DNA from: CAWDPQ01 sp963804245
GTDB taxonomy: Bacteria; Acidobacteriota; Vicinamibacteria; Vicinamibacterales; 2-12-FULL-66-21
Assembly (NCBI GenBank): GCA_963804245.1
Contig: CAWDPQ010000015.1
Span: 62,001-126,000 of the forward strand
Length of the DNA stretch: 64,000 bases
Reading direction: 5' to 3'
The stretch's first letter is position 1, and each line of letters starts with the position of its first letter. The translations under genes were made by a program, and so were the position numbers. Below the pieces are notes generated by a model that saw only the letters and a list, made by a program, of their open reading frames with translations, was not told where the DNA came from and searched no databases. Of this stretch, positions 44,945 to 54,624 are shown piece by piece.

Positions 44945-47607
44945 CGCGGCGCCTCGCCCTGTGGCTCGCGCTGCGCACGATCGAAGTGGTCGCCATACTC
45001 GTGCCGGCCGCGGCCCGATCGGACTGGAAACGCGAGTGGCACGGGGAGCTGCGCTACCGCTCGACACAACTGCAGCGCCGGCGAAATGGCGACTGGAGGG
45101 CGAACATGGATCTCCTGGGCAAGGCACTCGGCGCGTTCCCTGATGCCGCGTGGATCAGGCGCCAGTTCACGCTCGATGCCGACGCTGTTCACGACGCCGC
45201 GCACAGTGCCCGGATGCTGTCGAAGACACCTGGCTTCACCGCCATCACCGTGCTCGTGTTCGCGGTGGGCATCGGCGCGACGACGGCGATCGTCAGCGTG
45301 GCCGACGCGCTCTTCATGCGCCCATTGCCAGTCGCGCAGCCACAGCGAGTGATGACCGTCTGGCAGTACAACCGCGAGACGGGCGAAAGCCACCTGGACG
45401 TGGCGCCGGCCAACGCTATCGATTGGCTCAAGCGCACCCGCTCGTTCGAGGCGGCGGCGGTGGTCGAGCCGTTTTCATTCAATCTCAGCGCCGTCGGCCG
45501 CGAGCCAGGCTATCTGACCGCGGCACGTGTTGGCGAGCAGTTCTTCACGGTGCTGCGCACGCCGATGTTGTACGGCCGGACGTTTCTGCCGCAGGAGTAC
45601 CAACGCGGCGGACCCCGCGTCGCGATCTTCAGTCATGCGCTCTGGGCGATGCATTTCGGCAGCGACCCGTCGATCGTTGGCCGCGCCGTGCGTCTCGATA
45701 CCGGCGATGCCTATACGGTCGTCGGGGTGATGCCGCCAGGCCTCGAACTACGCCTCTTCAACGATCGTGGTCGGCGGCCGGAGCCCTTCATCTGGGTGCC
45801 GAAACAGGGCTTCGAAAATGTGGAGGCAACGCTGCGGGCCCAGGCATTCTGGAACATCATCGGCCGGCTTCGGCCCGACGTCTCGGTCGACCAGGCGCAG
45901 GCGGAATTCGACGCGCTGTCGGCGCAACTGGCGCGCGAGTATCCACAGACGAACGCTATAATCGGCGCGCACGTGGTGCCGCTTCGCGCGCATCTCGTCG
46001 GCAGCCTGCGCGACGTGCTGCCTCTCATCCTCGGTGCGGCCGCGATTCTCCTGATCGTCGCCTGCGCGAATGTGGCCAACCTCCTGCTCGCGCGCGGCGC
46101 TGCGCGCTCCCGCGAGTTTGCCGTTCGTCAGGCACTGGGCGCGAGCCGCGCCAGGCTGGTGCGTCAGATGCTGGTCGAAAGCCTCCTGCTCGCCTCGGCG
46201 GGCGGAATCCTCGGACTGGCCCTCGCCCGCTGGACCCTGGACATGATCGCTCGGCTCCGTCCGATGGACATCGCGCTCGTCGATCGCATTCCAATCGATG
46301 CGCGCGCGGCCGTCATCGCCAGCGGGGTCACGATCGTAGCGGCCATCATTGCCGGCCTGATGCCTGCGATGCAGCTCTCGCGACCGGCGGCGGTCAGCGC
46401 ACTACGGGAAGGGCGAACGAGCTCCAGACGCGGCGTGCGGGGCGCTCTCGTGGTGATCGAGGTGGCCGCAGCGCTGGTGCTTGCCGTTGGCGCCGGACTG
46501 TTGGTGCGCAGTTTCATGCTGATTCAAGGCGTCGATCCGGGCTTCAGCCGTGATCACGTGTCGGTGGTTCAGGTCTTCGCGTCCCGCCGCCTCGATACAC
46601 CGCAGAAGCGCATCGTTTTCTTTCAGCAGGCGCTCGATCGCATGCGAGCGCTGCCTGGTGTTGTCGCCGCCGGCGGGGTGACGTCGATGCCGTTCGGCGA
46701 GGCCCGAGTGATCGTCCGAGTGCCGTTCGCCATTACCGGACGTCCCGCGCTATCGGGAGAAGACGCCCTCGCTTACGGAACGGCTGTAAGCGGCGATTAC
46801 TTTCAAGTCATGGGTGTGCCGCTCATCAAGGGCCGCGTGTTCGACGCAACCGATACGGCCACCGCTCGACAAGTTGTATTGGTTTCGCAGAGTGCCGCGC
46901 GCCAGTTCTGGCCGGGATCCGAACCGATCGGATCGAAGGTGCGATTCCGGCTCACCGGCATGAATTACGACGCCGAGGTAGTCGGCATCGTCGGCGACGT
47001 GCGTCATGAGGCGCTGGATCAGCCGGCGGCTGCCGAAGTGTTCGTGCCGTATTCGCAGTCAGGATTCTACGCGTTGACGTTCGTCGTTCGCGCGGCGCCG
47101 GGATCGCCGGCGAATCTCCAGGTGCTCAAGGAGCAGATTTGGGGACTCGATCCTCTGCAATCGATCTTCAACAGCGCCAGGCTCGACCATCTGATATCGA
47201 AGACGCTGATTGGCCAACGCTTCAACCTGTTCGTGCTTGGCGGTTTCGCGCTCGCCACGCTGCTGCTCGCTTCGGCCGGCGTGTACGGGGTGATGAGCTT
47301 TTTCACCAGCCAGCGCACGCGTGAATTCGGCATCCGTCTCGCTCTCGGCGCGGAACGTCGCGACATCGTGAAGCTGGTGCTCGGCGAAGGGTTGAAGCTG
47401 GCCGTCGCCGGTGTAGTAGTAGGCGTGATCCTGGCACTGCCGTTGATGCGGCTGCTGGCCGCCCTGCTCTTCGGCGTGACGGCGAGCGATCCGGCGACGT
47501 TCCTCATCGTCAGCACAGCGTTGATCGTGGTCGCGGCGGCCGCCTGTTATCTGCCGGCCACTCGTGCCATCAAGCTGGATCCGGCCAAGGCGCTGCGGAT
47601 CGACTGA
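44941..47607 (+). CDS. ADOP-type duplicated permease E, intact
   Basis: 888 residues in one frame from ATG 44941. The N-terminal segment differs from the other copies: a first hydrophobic helix (LALRTIEVVAILVPAAA), RSDWKREWHGELRYR and a helical linker, as in the 'W..EWHAEL' subgroup of ADOPs. Then come DAVHDAAHSARMLSKTPGFTA with TM1, the first periplasmic domain, an FtsX core (ANVANLLLARGAARSREFAVRQALG), the second periplasmic domain (FYALTFVVRAAPGS) and a second FtsX domain (TSQRTREFGIRLALGAERRDI), ending PAKALRID. All eight expected membrane helices are visible besides the extra N-terminal one. It is the best intact copy here and the only one with PadR, promoter and operator all undamaged. 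Confidence 0.93.
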   Translation: MTRRLALWLALRTIEVVAILVPAAARSDWKREWHGELRYRSTQLQRRRNGDWRANMDLLGKALGAFPDAAWIRRQFTLDADAVHDAAHSARMLSKTPGFTAITVLVFAVGIGATTAIVSVADALFMRPLPVAQPQRVMTVWQYNRETGESHLDVAPANAIDWLKRTRSFEAAAVVEPFSFNLSAVGREPGYLTAARVGEQFFTVLRTPMLYGRTFLPQEYQRGGPRVAIFSHALWAMHFGSDPSIVGRAVRLDTGDAYTVVGVMPPGLELRLFNDRGRRPEPFIWVPKQGFENVEATLRAQAFWNIIGRLRPDVSVDQAQAEFDALSAQLAREYPQTNAIIGAHVVPLRAHLVGSLRDVLPLILGAAAILLIVACANVANLLLARGAARSREFAVRQALGASRARLVRQMLVESLLLASAGGILGLALARWTLDMIARLRPMDIALVDRIPIDARAAVIASGVTIVAAIIAGLMPAMQLSRPAAVSALREGRTSSRRGVRGALVVIEVAAALVLAVGAGLLVRSFMLIQGVDPGFSRDHVSVVQVFASRRLDTPQKRIVFFQQALDRMRALPGVVAAGGVTSMPFGEARVIVRVPFAITGRPALSGEDALAYGTAVSGDYFQVMGVPLIKGRVFDATDTATARQVVLVSQSAARQFWPGSEPIGSKVRFRLTGMNYDAEVVGIVGDVRHEALDQPAAAEVFVPYSQSGFYALTFVVRAAPGSPANLQVLKEQIWGLDPLQSIFNSARLDHLISKTLIGQRFNLFVLGGFALATLLLASAGVYGVMSFFTSQRTREFGIRLALGAERRDIVKLVLGEGLKLAVAGVVVGVILALPLMRLLAALLFGVTASDPATFLIVSTALIVVAAAACYLPATRAIKLDPAKALRID

Positions 47608-47628
47608 ACCGCGCGCGCACGCGGGTTC

Positions 47629-47675
47629 TTGACACTTGACCGGCCGGCGGCGTAGCTTCTATCGACATCCGATAG
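47629..47675 (+). promoter_or_regulatory. Promoter and PadR-type operator left before ADOP F
   Basis: TTGACA (47629-47634), an 18-base spacer and TAGCTT (47653-47658) resemble a vegetative promoter. An inverted repeat CTATCG (47659-47664) and CGATAG (47670-47675) around five bases sits directly on the expected start point. A ribosome site AGGAG and a TTG start at 47687 follow. The layout matches the PadR promoters at 26.1 and 44.6 kb, but here almost no PadR gene is left. Confidence 0.68.
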
Positions 47676-47686
47676 GAGAAGCTTCG

Positions 47687-47737
47687 TTGCCCCATTGCCA
47701 GGACATCGTTCAAGGAACTCTGCTGGAGCGCGCGTGA
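47687..47737 (+). pseudogene. PadR remnant of 16 codons
   Basis: From TTG 47687 the frame reads LPHCQDIVQGTLLERA and stops at 47735-47737. The stretch DIVQGTL matches the start of acidobacterial PadR proteins (compare DVQQGTL in the copy at 28666), and the stop overlaps the ADOP F start as GTGA, exactly as in intact PadR-ADOP pairs. The simplest reading is a PadR gene that has lost about 100 internal codons while keeping its promoter, ribosome site, first codons and terminal overlap. Confidence 0.6.
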
Positions 47738-50432
47738 TCACCTTCTGGTCTCGCCTTCGCGCGTTCGCTCTCCGCCTGTCTCGATCCGCTTCGTGGGATC
47801 GAGCGCTCGACGATGAGCTGCAGGCGTATCTCGATCACCAGATCGACGCGAGAATCAGCGCGGGGATGTCGCCCGCCGAGGCGCGGCGCACTGCCCTCGC
47901 TGAGATGGGTGGAGTCGAGCAGGTCAAGGAACAGGTGCGCTCGGGCGTCACGGGCGCATGGTTCGACACCTTCCGCCAGGATCTTCGCTACGCCTTCCGC
48001 ACTCTCCAACATTCACGCGGATTCACCGCGTGGGTCGTCGGCAGTCTCGCGATTGGAATGGCCGTCACGATTGCCGCTCTGGCCCTGCTGAACGCCGCTG
48101 CTGTTCCTCCCGTTCCCCGAGGTCACCGATCAGAAGCGCCTGGTCCGCGTGTCGATGAGCCGCAACTGCGGACGGCCGGACTGCTGGATCCGGATGTCCG
48201 CGCCCGCGCACTACGACGCCCTTCGCGAGGGATTGACCGGTGCGCAAAGTCTGGCGGCCTACACCCTGGGAGAGATCGCCGTTGGTCTCCCCGACGCCAG
48301 GTCGCTGAACGCTGTGTTGGCGTCCGACAACTATTTCGAGGTCCTTGGCGTGCGTCCTCTTTTGGGCCGTACCTTCGGCGCCAGCGACGCACGAGGGCAG
48401 GCCGCCGCAGCCGTCATCTCCCACAGCCTGTGGACGCGCGAGTTCGGCGCCGATCCGTCAGTGCTTGGACGGTCGATACGCGTCGCCGATCAGTTCGTTC
48501 ACATCGTCGGCGTGGCACCCGCGCATTTTTCTGGCATCGATCGGAGCAGGCCCGGGGGTCCGCGGCGGATGGAGGTCGGCCGCAGCCCTGAAGTCTGGCT
48601 TCCGCTGTGGCTGGCGGACCCCGTCCTGCCGCTCACGGCAGCCGAGCAGCGTCGACAGGAACGCGATCTCTACTTCGTCGGACGGGCGAAAGACGGCGTC
48701 GAGCTGCCGCAGCTCGAGGCCGAAGCCAAGGTCGTGGCGATGCGCCTCGCAGCGGAATCAGCGGAATCGCCAGGCGGCCGGGCCGAAGTACTTCGCCTGT
48801 GGAGGGTGAATCCGAGGAACTGGCACTTCGGCGTCATCATCGTGATGCCCATCCCGATCCTGGTGCTCGCGATCGCGTGCGTCAACGCCGCGAACCTGAT
48901 GCTCGCGCGCGGCTCTCAGCGTCAGCGAGAGATGGCCATTCGCCTGGCGATTGGCGCCGGCCGCGGCCGCATCGTTCGTCAATTGCTGCTCGAGAGCGCG
49001 TTTCTCGCTCTTGTCGCCAGTGCCATTGCCGTTCCGATCGCATGGTGGGGCCTCGAGCTCGCCAGCAACCCTCTGAACATTTCGATACCCATCGATGCCA
49101 CCGTGCTTGCACTGACGATAGCTGACCGCCGCCGTCACTACCGTCGGGTTCGGGTTGGCGCCGGCAGTACGGGTCAGCGCTCAGCGGCCGTCGAGCAGTC
49201 TTGGACCGGTTGGCGGCCGCAGTGACGCAGTGCCGCAACAAACACGGGTGCGGCGTGCGCTCGTCATCGCGCAAGTGGCGCTCTCGCTGGGACTGCTGGC
49301 GACCGGGTCGCAGCTCGTCGCAACGGTCCGCTCACAAGCCGTCTCAGGTGGCACACCAGCCAGCCGACTCTTGATCGCGCGGTTCGATCTGCAACCACTC
49401 AACCTGGCGCCAGACGGCCGGGAGAGCTTCTACCGCGCGCTCGTCGACGGAACATCACGACTGCCAGGCGTGGAAGCAGCCGGCCTTGCGCGCCACACGT
49501 CCGTTTGGACATTCGGACGTGGCGCGGCTCCGGCGTCGATGATGGTCTGGCGTCCAACCGACAGTCCGGAGGAGGGGCACCTCACCATGGGCGGTTATGC
49601 CGGCGGTGACCTGTTCGAGGCCGTCGGCCTGCGCCTCATCGCTGGGCGCACGTTTACCGAAGCCGATCGTCGGCTGCGTCCTCAGGTTGCCGTCGTGAAC
49701 GAGACAGCCGCGAAGAACATGAATGGACCGGTGATCGGCAACGTGCTTCGCGTCGCCAGCCGGGACCAGGATTTCCCGTCGTCGATCGACGTGCGCATTG
49801 TCGGAATCGTCGAGGCGGCGATCGAGCCCAGACTGGAGCGGGATGAGCCCCCTGCGGCGAAGATATACCTGCCGTCACCGATCGAGGCGGAACCGGCGTT
49901 GGCGGTGTACGTCCGTACACAAGGGGAGGCAACGTCGCTGGCGCAGCCAGTCCGGGAGCTGGTCAGCCGAATCGCGCCGCGGGTGCCTGTTCAAGAGATC
50001 GGGTCGCTCGAGGAGCTCAACGAGCGCTCCTACACTGTGCAGCTGTGGCTGGCACGAGCCGCGGCGTTCATTGGCGCGCTTGGGCTGCTGCTCGCTACTG
50101 CCGGCTTGTACGGCGTGTCCTCGTACGTGGTGACGATGCGGTCGCGCGAAATAGCGATCCGGATGGCGGTGGGAGCCAGGCCGGGGGCGATACTGCAGAT
50201 GGTCCTCGGCCAATCGATGCGCATCGCGCTCGTCGGACTCATCGTCGGCGGCGCCGCCGCCGCTGCGGTCAGTCGGCTGATTCAGTCGGAATATCACGGG
50301 ATCCAAGGGATCGACGGCGCCGCGTTTGGAGGGGCGGTCGCGCTGTTCGTTGTGGCAATGCTCCTGGCGAGCGCGGTTCCCGCCGTCCGCGCGTCGCGCG
50401 TGAATCCCGTCGAAAACTTGAAGGACGCATGA
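47734..50432 (+). CDS. ADOP-type duplicated permease F (two frameshifts)
   Basis: About 899 residues after correcting two indels. GTG 47734 begins ITFWSRLRAFALRL, then the 'DDELQAYLDHQIDARISAGMSPAEARRTAL' N-terminal segment shared with copy D, and FDTFRQDLRYAFRTLQHSRGF with TM1. The frame changes near 48105; the second frame gives DYFEVLGV-type periplasmic sequence (ASDNYFEVLGVRPLLGRTFG) and an FtsX core (VNAANLMLARGSQRQREMAIR). A change near 49125 leads to VRRALVIAQVALSLGLL, the second periplasmic domain and a second FtsX domain (VTMRSREIAIRMAVGARPGAI), ending ASRVNPVENLKDA. Its stop overlaps the amidohydrolase start as ATGA. Its own PadR has been deleted, so it may be expressed without PadR control or be taken over by PadR E. 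Confidence 0.83.
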
Positions 50433-51781
50433 ATCCGTCGAAGGCCCTCTGTCATCACGTGGCGGCCAGATTTGCAGCCTGGGTGATCTTGTTCGCGTCC
50501 ACCGTCAGCGCAACAGTTTCCGTCACATCGCAGGCGCGATCGCTGGCGATCACCCGGGTCAACGTCGTGGACGTCATCAACGGACGGGTCCTTCCGAACA
50601 GCACGGTAACGATCAGCGGGCAGACGATCGTCAGCGTCACAGCGACCGGTGCTCCACCACCAAGTGCGCAGGCGGTGGACGGGCAAGGCAAGTTCCTCAT
50701 CCCCGGCTTGTGGGACATGCACGCGCATGTCGGGAGCTTGCCGGAATGGCTCCCGCTCTACGCCGCGAACGGTGTGACCGCCATTCGCGATATGGGTTCC
50801 AACCTCGAGCCCATCCTGAAGATGCGCGGAGAGACGTCATCCGGCAACGTGCTCGGGCCTCGAATCTTTGCCGCAGGGCCCATTCTGGATGATGCGCCGG
50901 GCGACTGGCCGTTCCGCATGCGGGTCAGAACCGCCGACGATGGAAAGTCTGCCGTTCAATTGCTCAAACGTCGAGGCGTGGATCTGATCAAGGTCCACGA
51001 CAACACCCCTCGCGAGGTGTTTTTCGCGATCGCGGAAGAAGCACGACGTCTCAATCTGCCCCTTGCCGGCCACGTGCCGCGCGGCCTCACCGTCGAACAG
51101 GTCATCGACGCCGGTCAGCGTGATATCGAGCATCTGTCGAACCTGCAGATGTGGAAGCCGTGCTCAGGCGGCGACGAGTACCGGTCGGAGGCCTGTCGTC
51201 CGTTCTTTGAGATGCTGGCGCGCCGCGGCGTGTGGCAGACGCCAACGCTGGCCGGGGCATCAGAGCTGCCAACGATCGGCACGCCCGCGTCAGCGATAAG
51301 CAGCGACCAGTTGGCTTATGCGGGCAAACGTCTCAAAGACTTCTGGGCCGGCAATCAGAAGCTGTTCGTGACCAGCCCCGAGGTTGTGCGTCGATTCAAG
51401 GATGCCGCGGCCGTTGGCGCGGTTGTGACAAAGGACATGGCCAGCGCCGGAGTCGGTATTCTGGCGGGGTGCGACATGATGATTGCCGGCTTCTGCGTGC
51501 ACGACGAGCTCGAGGCCATGGTGCGTGGCGGCATGACACCCGGAGCGGCACTGCAAACCGCGACGATCAATCCGGCGCGATATTTCGGTCTGCAGCAGAC
51601 AGCCGGCCGTGTCGCCTCCGGGCAGCGGGCCGATCTCGTGATGCTCGACGCCAATCCGCTGACCGACATTGCGAACGTACGCAAGATCAGGGCGGTGCTC
51701 GTTGCTGGACGGCTGATCGACAGGAGTGAACTGGACAAGACGCTCACCGAAGTCAAACGCGTCGTGGCAGAGCAGCAGTGA
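50429..51781 (+). CDS. Exported amidohydrolase (imidazolonepropionase-like)
   Basis: Protein of 450 residues from ATG 50429, overlapping the ADOP F stop by ATGA. A signal peptide (AAWVILFASTVSATVS) precedes the amidohydrolase domain: ITRVNVVDVINGRVLPNSTVTISG, the metal motif HAH at 98-100, LIKVH with Lys188 (a possible carboxylated metal bridge), AGHVPRG with His215, IEHLS with His235, and GCDMMIAGFCVHDELEAMVRGGMTPGAAL with the late Asp. It ends ADLVMLDANPLTDIANVRKI. The family cleaves amide or peptide-like bonds of imides and dipeptides. An exported form suggests scavenging of peptides in the periplasm. The coupling to an ADOP is notable: an enzyme co-translated with a periplasm-facing permease. 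Confidence 0.88.
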   Translation: MNPSKALCHHVAARFAAWVILFASTVSATVSVTSQARSLAITRVNVVDVINGRVLPNSTVTISGQTIVSVTATGAPPPSAQAVDGQGKFLIPGLWDMHAHVGSLPEWLPLYAANGVTAIRDMGSNLEPILKMRGETSSGNVLGPRIFAAGPILDDAPGDWPFRMRVRTADDGKSAVQLLKRRGVDLIKVHDNTPREVFFAIAEEARRLNLPLAGHVPRGLTVEQVIDAGQRDIEHLSNLQMWKPCSGGDEYRSEACRPFFEMLARRGVWQTPTLAGASELPTIGTPASAISSDQLAYAGKRLKDFWAGNQKLFVTSPEVVRRFKDAAAVGAVVTKDMASAGVGILAGCDMMIAGFCVHDELEAMVRGGMTPGAALQTATINPARYFGLQQTAGRVASGQRADLVMLDANPLTDIANVRKIRAVLVAGRLIDRSELDKTLTEVKRVVAEQQ

Positions 51782-51782
51782 T

Positions 51783-54479
51783 CTAGCTGTCCCGCGTGAT
51801 CGTCAGCGGATCGACCGCCAGCGCGCGGCAGGCCGGGAGCACGCTGGCAATGGCCACAGCACCGAGCAGCATGAGCGGTGCGGCCATCCAGACCCACACG
51901 CTCGGAGAGAGATCACTCGGGGTGATGCGGGTGAGCAATCGTGCCGCGACGACCGAGGCCAGCATACCGGCCACCGTGCCGGCGCCGGCAAGACGGCCCC
52001 CTTCGCCGACGACTTGACGGATGACACGCCACCCCTGAGCACCGAGGAGAATCCGGACGGCGATTTCGCGTCGGCGCTGTCGTGCGGCGTCAGACAGCGC
52101 GCCATACAGGCCGAGGATGCCGAGCGTGAGAGCGATGGCGGCGAAGGCACCGATGAGGACCGTCGCGATGCGCAAGGGCGCCAGCGCGTTCCGGCTGAGA
52201 TACGCGTCGAGCGTCTGGACGACTGGCGTTTCCGAGCCGCCCTCCACGAGCTCCACACGGCTCTTCACCGCGGAAACCATCCCGGCATCGCCTGCTCTCG
52301 TCCCGAGAATCAGCGTCATGCGAGGGATGAAATCCTCAGCCATCGGAAAGTAGATCGCGGGCTCGGCGCGCCGCTGAAAGGTTCGCAGCAGCGCCGAGTG
52401 GACAACGCCGACGATCTCGGTGCGGCGGCCCATACGGTCGATGACCGCAGCGCCAACGGCGCCGCCGCCAAAGTACTGTTCTGCCGCCTCTTGATTGACC
52501 ACCGCACCACGGCAGGCACGTGGCGTCTGACCGCTCGAAAATGTCCTGCCTGCGATCGTCGACAAACCCATCGCCTCGAAATAGCCCGGCGACACGATGT
52601 GGGCGTCGAGCACGACGCTCGTCAGCGTCAAATCCGCAGGCACGCGAAACGCCGCCGGACCGGTCCGATCGAGCGCGGCGCTCTTCTGGTTCGCGTAGTA
52701 GTAGAGCGTGGGGCGAGTCCTGACCGTTGCGTCTTCCTTCCTCGTAGAAATGACACCAATGATTTGCACCGGTTGTCCGGTGAGATCCTCGATGGATCGC
52801 CCGACCGGCCTCCCATCGAGCAGCACGTTGGCCGCTTCTTCGTTGACGATGGCGACCTGGCAACTCTGGACCGTATCTCTGCCGCCGAACATTCGACCGG
52901 CGATCGGCGGCAGCTTGATGAGCGGAAGCGTTTCGGGCGTGAACGCCGCGATGTCGACCGTGACGTCGCGAAGCCGCAACCGCGCGGGTTCAATACGCAG
53001 CGACTGCCACACCGGCCGGCTGCCGGGGAGTCTGGCTGCCCAGGCCGTACCAAAGACGCCCGTCACCGACAGCGCTGCCTGTTCGACGGCTTCGAAATAC
53101 TTGAGGCCAAGCTCGGGCCCTGTCTCCACGGTCGCCAGAATCGGTTGACCCAGCCGATGGCCAACGCTCGTCTGCAGCGCGCTGTGAAGACCCTGCACCA
53201 GGAGAGACGCGGAAATGACGAGAATGCAACAGCAGGTCATCTGAGCCACGACGAGTCCGGCGCGCAGGCGGCGTATACCCTTCGAGGGACCCTGACTCTC
53301 GCGCTGAAGCACGGCCGCGGGACGATCGTGTCGAGTCTCGAGCAGCGGCATGAGACCGCAGGCGATGGTGATGCCCGCGCAGGCAGCGGCCGCGGCGGCG
53401 ATGCTGACGAGATCCGGCGCGAAGACCAACCGCCCGGCGTCCTGCTCGAAGAAGAGCGCCGGGACGACGTTGGCCGTCCAGAACGCCAGCAGCACGCCGA
53501 CCGCTCCGCCGGTGACCGAGACGAGAACGCTGTCCGAGAGCAGTTGCCGGACGAGTTGTCCGCGGCTGGCGCCAAGCGCCACACGAATCGATGTCTCGTG
53601 CGCGCGGGCCGACGCTCGGCCGAGCAGGAATGCCGCGACGTTGGCGCAGGCGATGAAGAACACCGCACCTGCCGTGAGGCTCAGCAGCGTGCCGACCCGG
53701 GCCAGGCCGTCCGACATTTCGGGCGTCATCGCCGTGTATCGCGTCACGCCTATCTCGCTCGTGCCCGTTCGACGAGCGCTCACGAGCGCCCGCGCGTCCT
53801 CGATCGATACGCCGGGGAGAAGGCGCCCGAAAACCCACCAGCTTCGGCTGCTGCGATCGACGCCTGGCATGGGCTCGTCCCCTAAGGGCGTCCAGATGTC
53901 GATGTTGCGGCCGGCGTACAGACCTTCGAGCCACTCCGGGGCAACGCTCGCGATGCGGGTCTCCACGTCATCGATGCGGATCTCCTCGCCGCGAACGCTC
54001 GCCGCACCGTGAAACTCCGTCTGCGACAGGCGGTGACTGATGACCACACCCTCGTCGAACGTCAGGCTGAGAAACGCGGCGAGCTCGGACGACACCGCAG
54101 CGACTGCCATGATCGCCGACCGATCGCCTCGCATGATGGTGCTCTGCGACTCGCGGGCAACCCCGAGCCATTCGAAAGCGGTGCGCTCGCCTGTAAGCGC
54201 GAGATACTCTTCGTAGGAAACCGGACTGGCTTCGCGGTGCGCGTTGCGGCCGAACAGCGAAACGAACCTGTCAGTCTCTGTGAGGGGAGAGTCGCGAACA
54301 ATCAGCCCGCGCACGAAGCCGTACACGGACGCATTGCTGCCAATCCCCAGGGCAATCGTCAGCAGCAGCGCGGCAGTCAAGCCGGGCGTGCGCAGAAAAC
54401 TTCTCGCCGAATAGCGGAGATCGGCCGGGAAACCCACGAATGTGCCGGGTGCCAGGAGTATGCCACGCGACGGTAGCAA
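51783..54479 (-). CDS. ADOP-type duplicated permease G, intact
   Basis: Up to 898 residues in one frame; TTG 54479 or GTG 54437 could start it. It opens GFPADLRYSARSFLRTPGLTAALLL with TM1 and has no extra N-terminal domain. The first periplasmic domain (EWLEGLYAGRNIDIWTPLGDEP), an FtsX core (ANVAAFLLGRASARAHETSIRVALG), an unusual membrane segment with three cysteines in a row (QMTCCCILVISASLLVQGL), a second periplasmic domain and the last FtsX domain (AARQRRREIAVRILLGAQGW) follow, ending VDPLTITRDS. It converges with the amidohydrolase with one base between the stop codons. No PadR gene lies upstream, where 145 bases separate it from the divergent gene at 54625. Confidence 0.88.
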   Translation of the reverse strand: MLPSRGILLAPGTFVGFPADLRYSARSFLRTPGLTAALLLTIALGIGSNASVYGFVRGLIVRDSPLTETDRFVSLFGRNAHREASPVSYEEYLALTGERTAFEWLGVARESQSTIMRGDRSAIMAVAAVSSELAAFLSLTFDEGVVISHRLSQTEFHGAASVRGEEIRIDDVETRIASVAPEWLEGLYAGRNIDIWTPLGDEPMPGVDRSSRSWWVFGRLLPGVSIEDARALVSARRTGTSEIGVTRYTAMTPEMSDGLARVGTLLSLTAGAVFFIACANVAAFLLGRASARAHETSIRVALGASRGQLVRQLLSDSVLVSVTGGAVGVLLAFWTANVVPALFFEQDAGRLVFAPDLVSIAAAAAACAGITIACGLMPLLETRHDRPAAVLQRESQGPSKGIRRLRAGLVVAQMTCCCILVISASLLVQGLHSALQTSVGHRLGQPILATVETGPELGLKYFEAVEQAALSVTGVFGTAWAARLPGSRPVWQSLRIEPARLRLRDVTVDIAAFTPETLPLIKLPPIAGRMFGGRDTVQSCQVAIVNEEAANVLLDGRPVGRSIEDLTGQPVQIIGVISTRKEDATVRTRPTLYYYANQKSAALDRTGPAAFRVPADLTLTSVVLDAHIVSPGYFEAMGLSTIAGRTFSSGQTPRACRGAVVNQEAAEQYFGGGAVGAAVIDRMGRRTEIVGVVHSALLRTFQRRAEPAIYFPMAEDFIPRMTLILGTRAGDAGMVSAVKSRVELVEGGSETPVVQTLDAYLSRNALAPLRIATVLIGAFAAIALTLGILGLYGALSDAARQRRREIAVRILLGAQGWRVIRQVVGEGGRLAGAGTVAGMLASVVAARLLTRITPSDLSPSVWVWMAAPLMLLGAVAIASVLPACRALAVDPLTITRDS

Positions 54480-54624
54480 ACGTCCCCTCGAACGCTGGCG
54501 TCCGAACCGTGTCCGATCGTGAGCACCCGGTTCCCACGACCGAACAGGATCATTTTCTGCGTCGGGCGCCCGTGGAACCCGGAGCGCGAGCAGACGTAGT
54601 TCCTGTGTTTAGGAGGTCCCAAAG

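Noticed and set aside
51726..53885. 719-residue plus-strand ORF opposite ADOP G
   Set aside because: Charged, repetitive composition and no domain; ADOP G on the minus strand is intact over the same bases.
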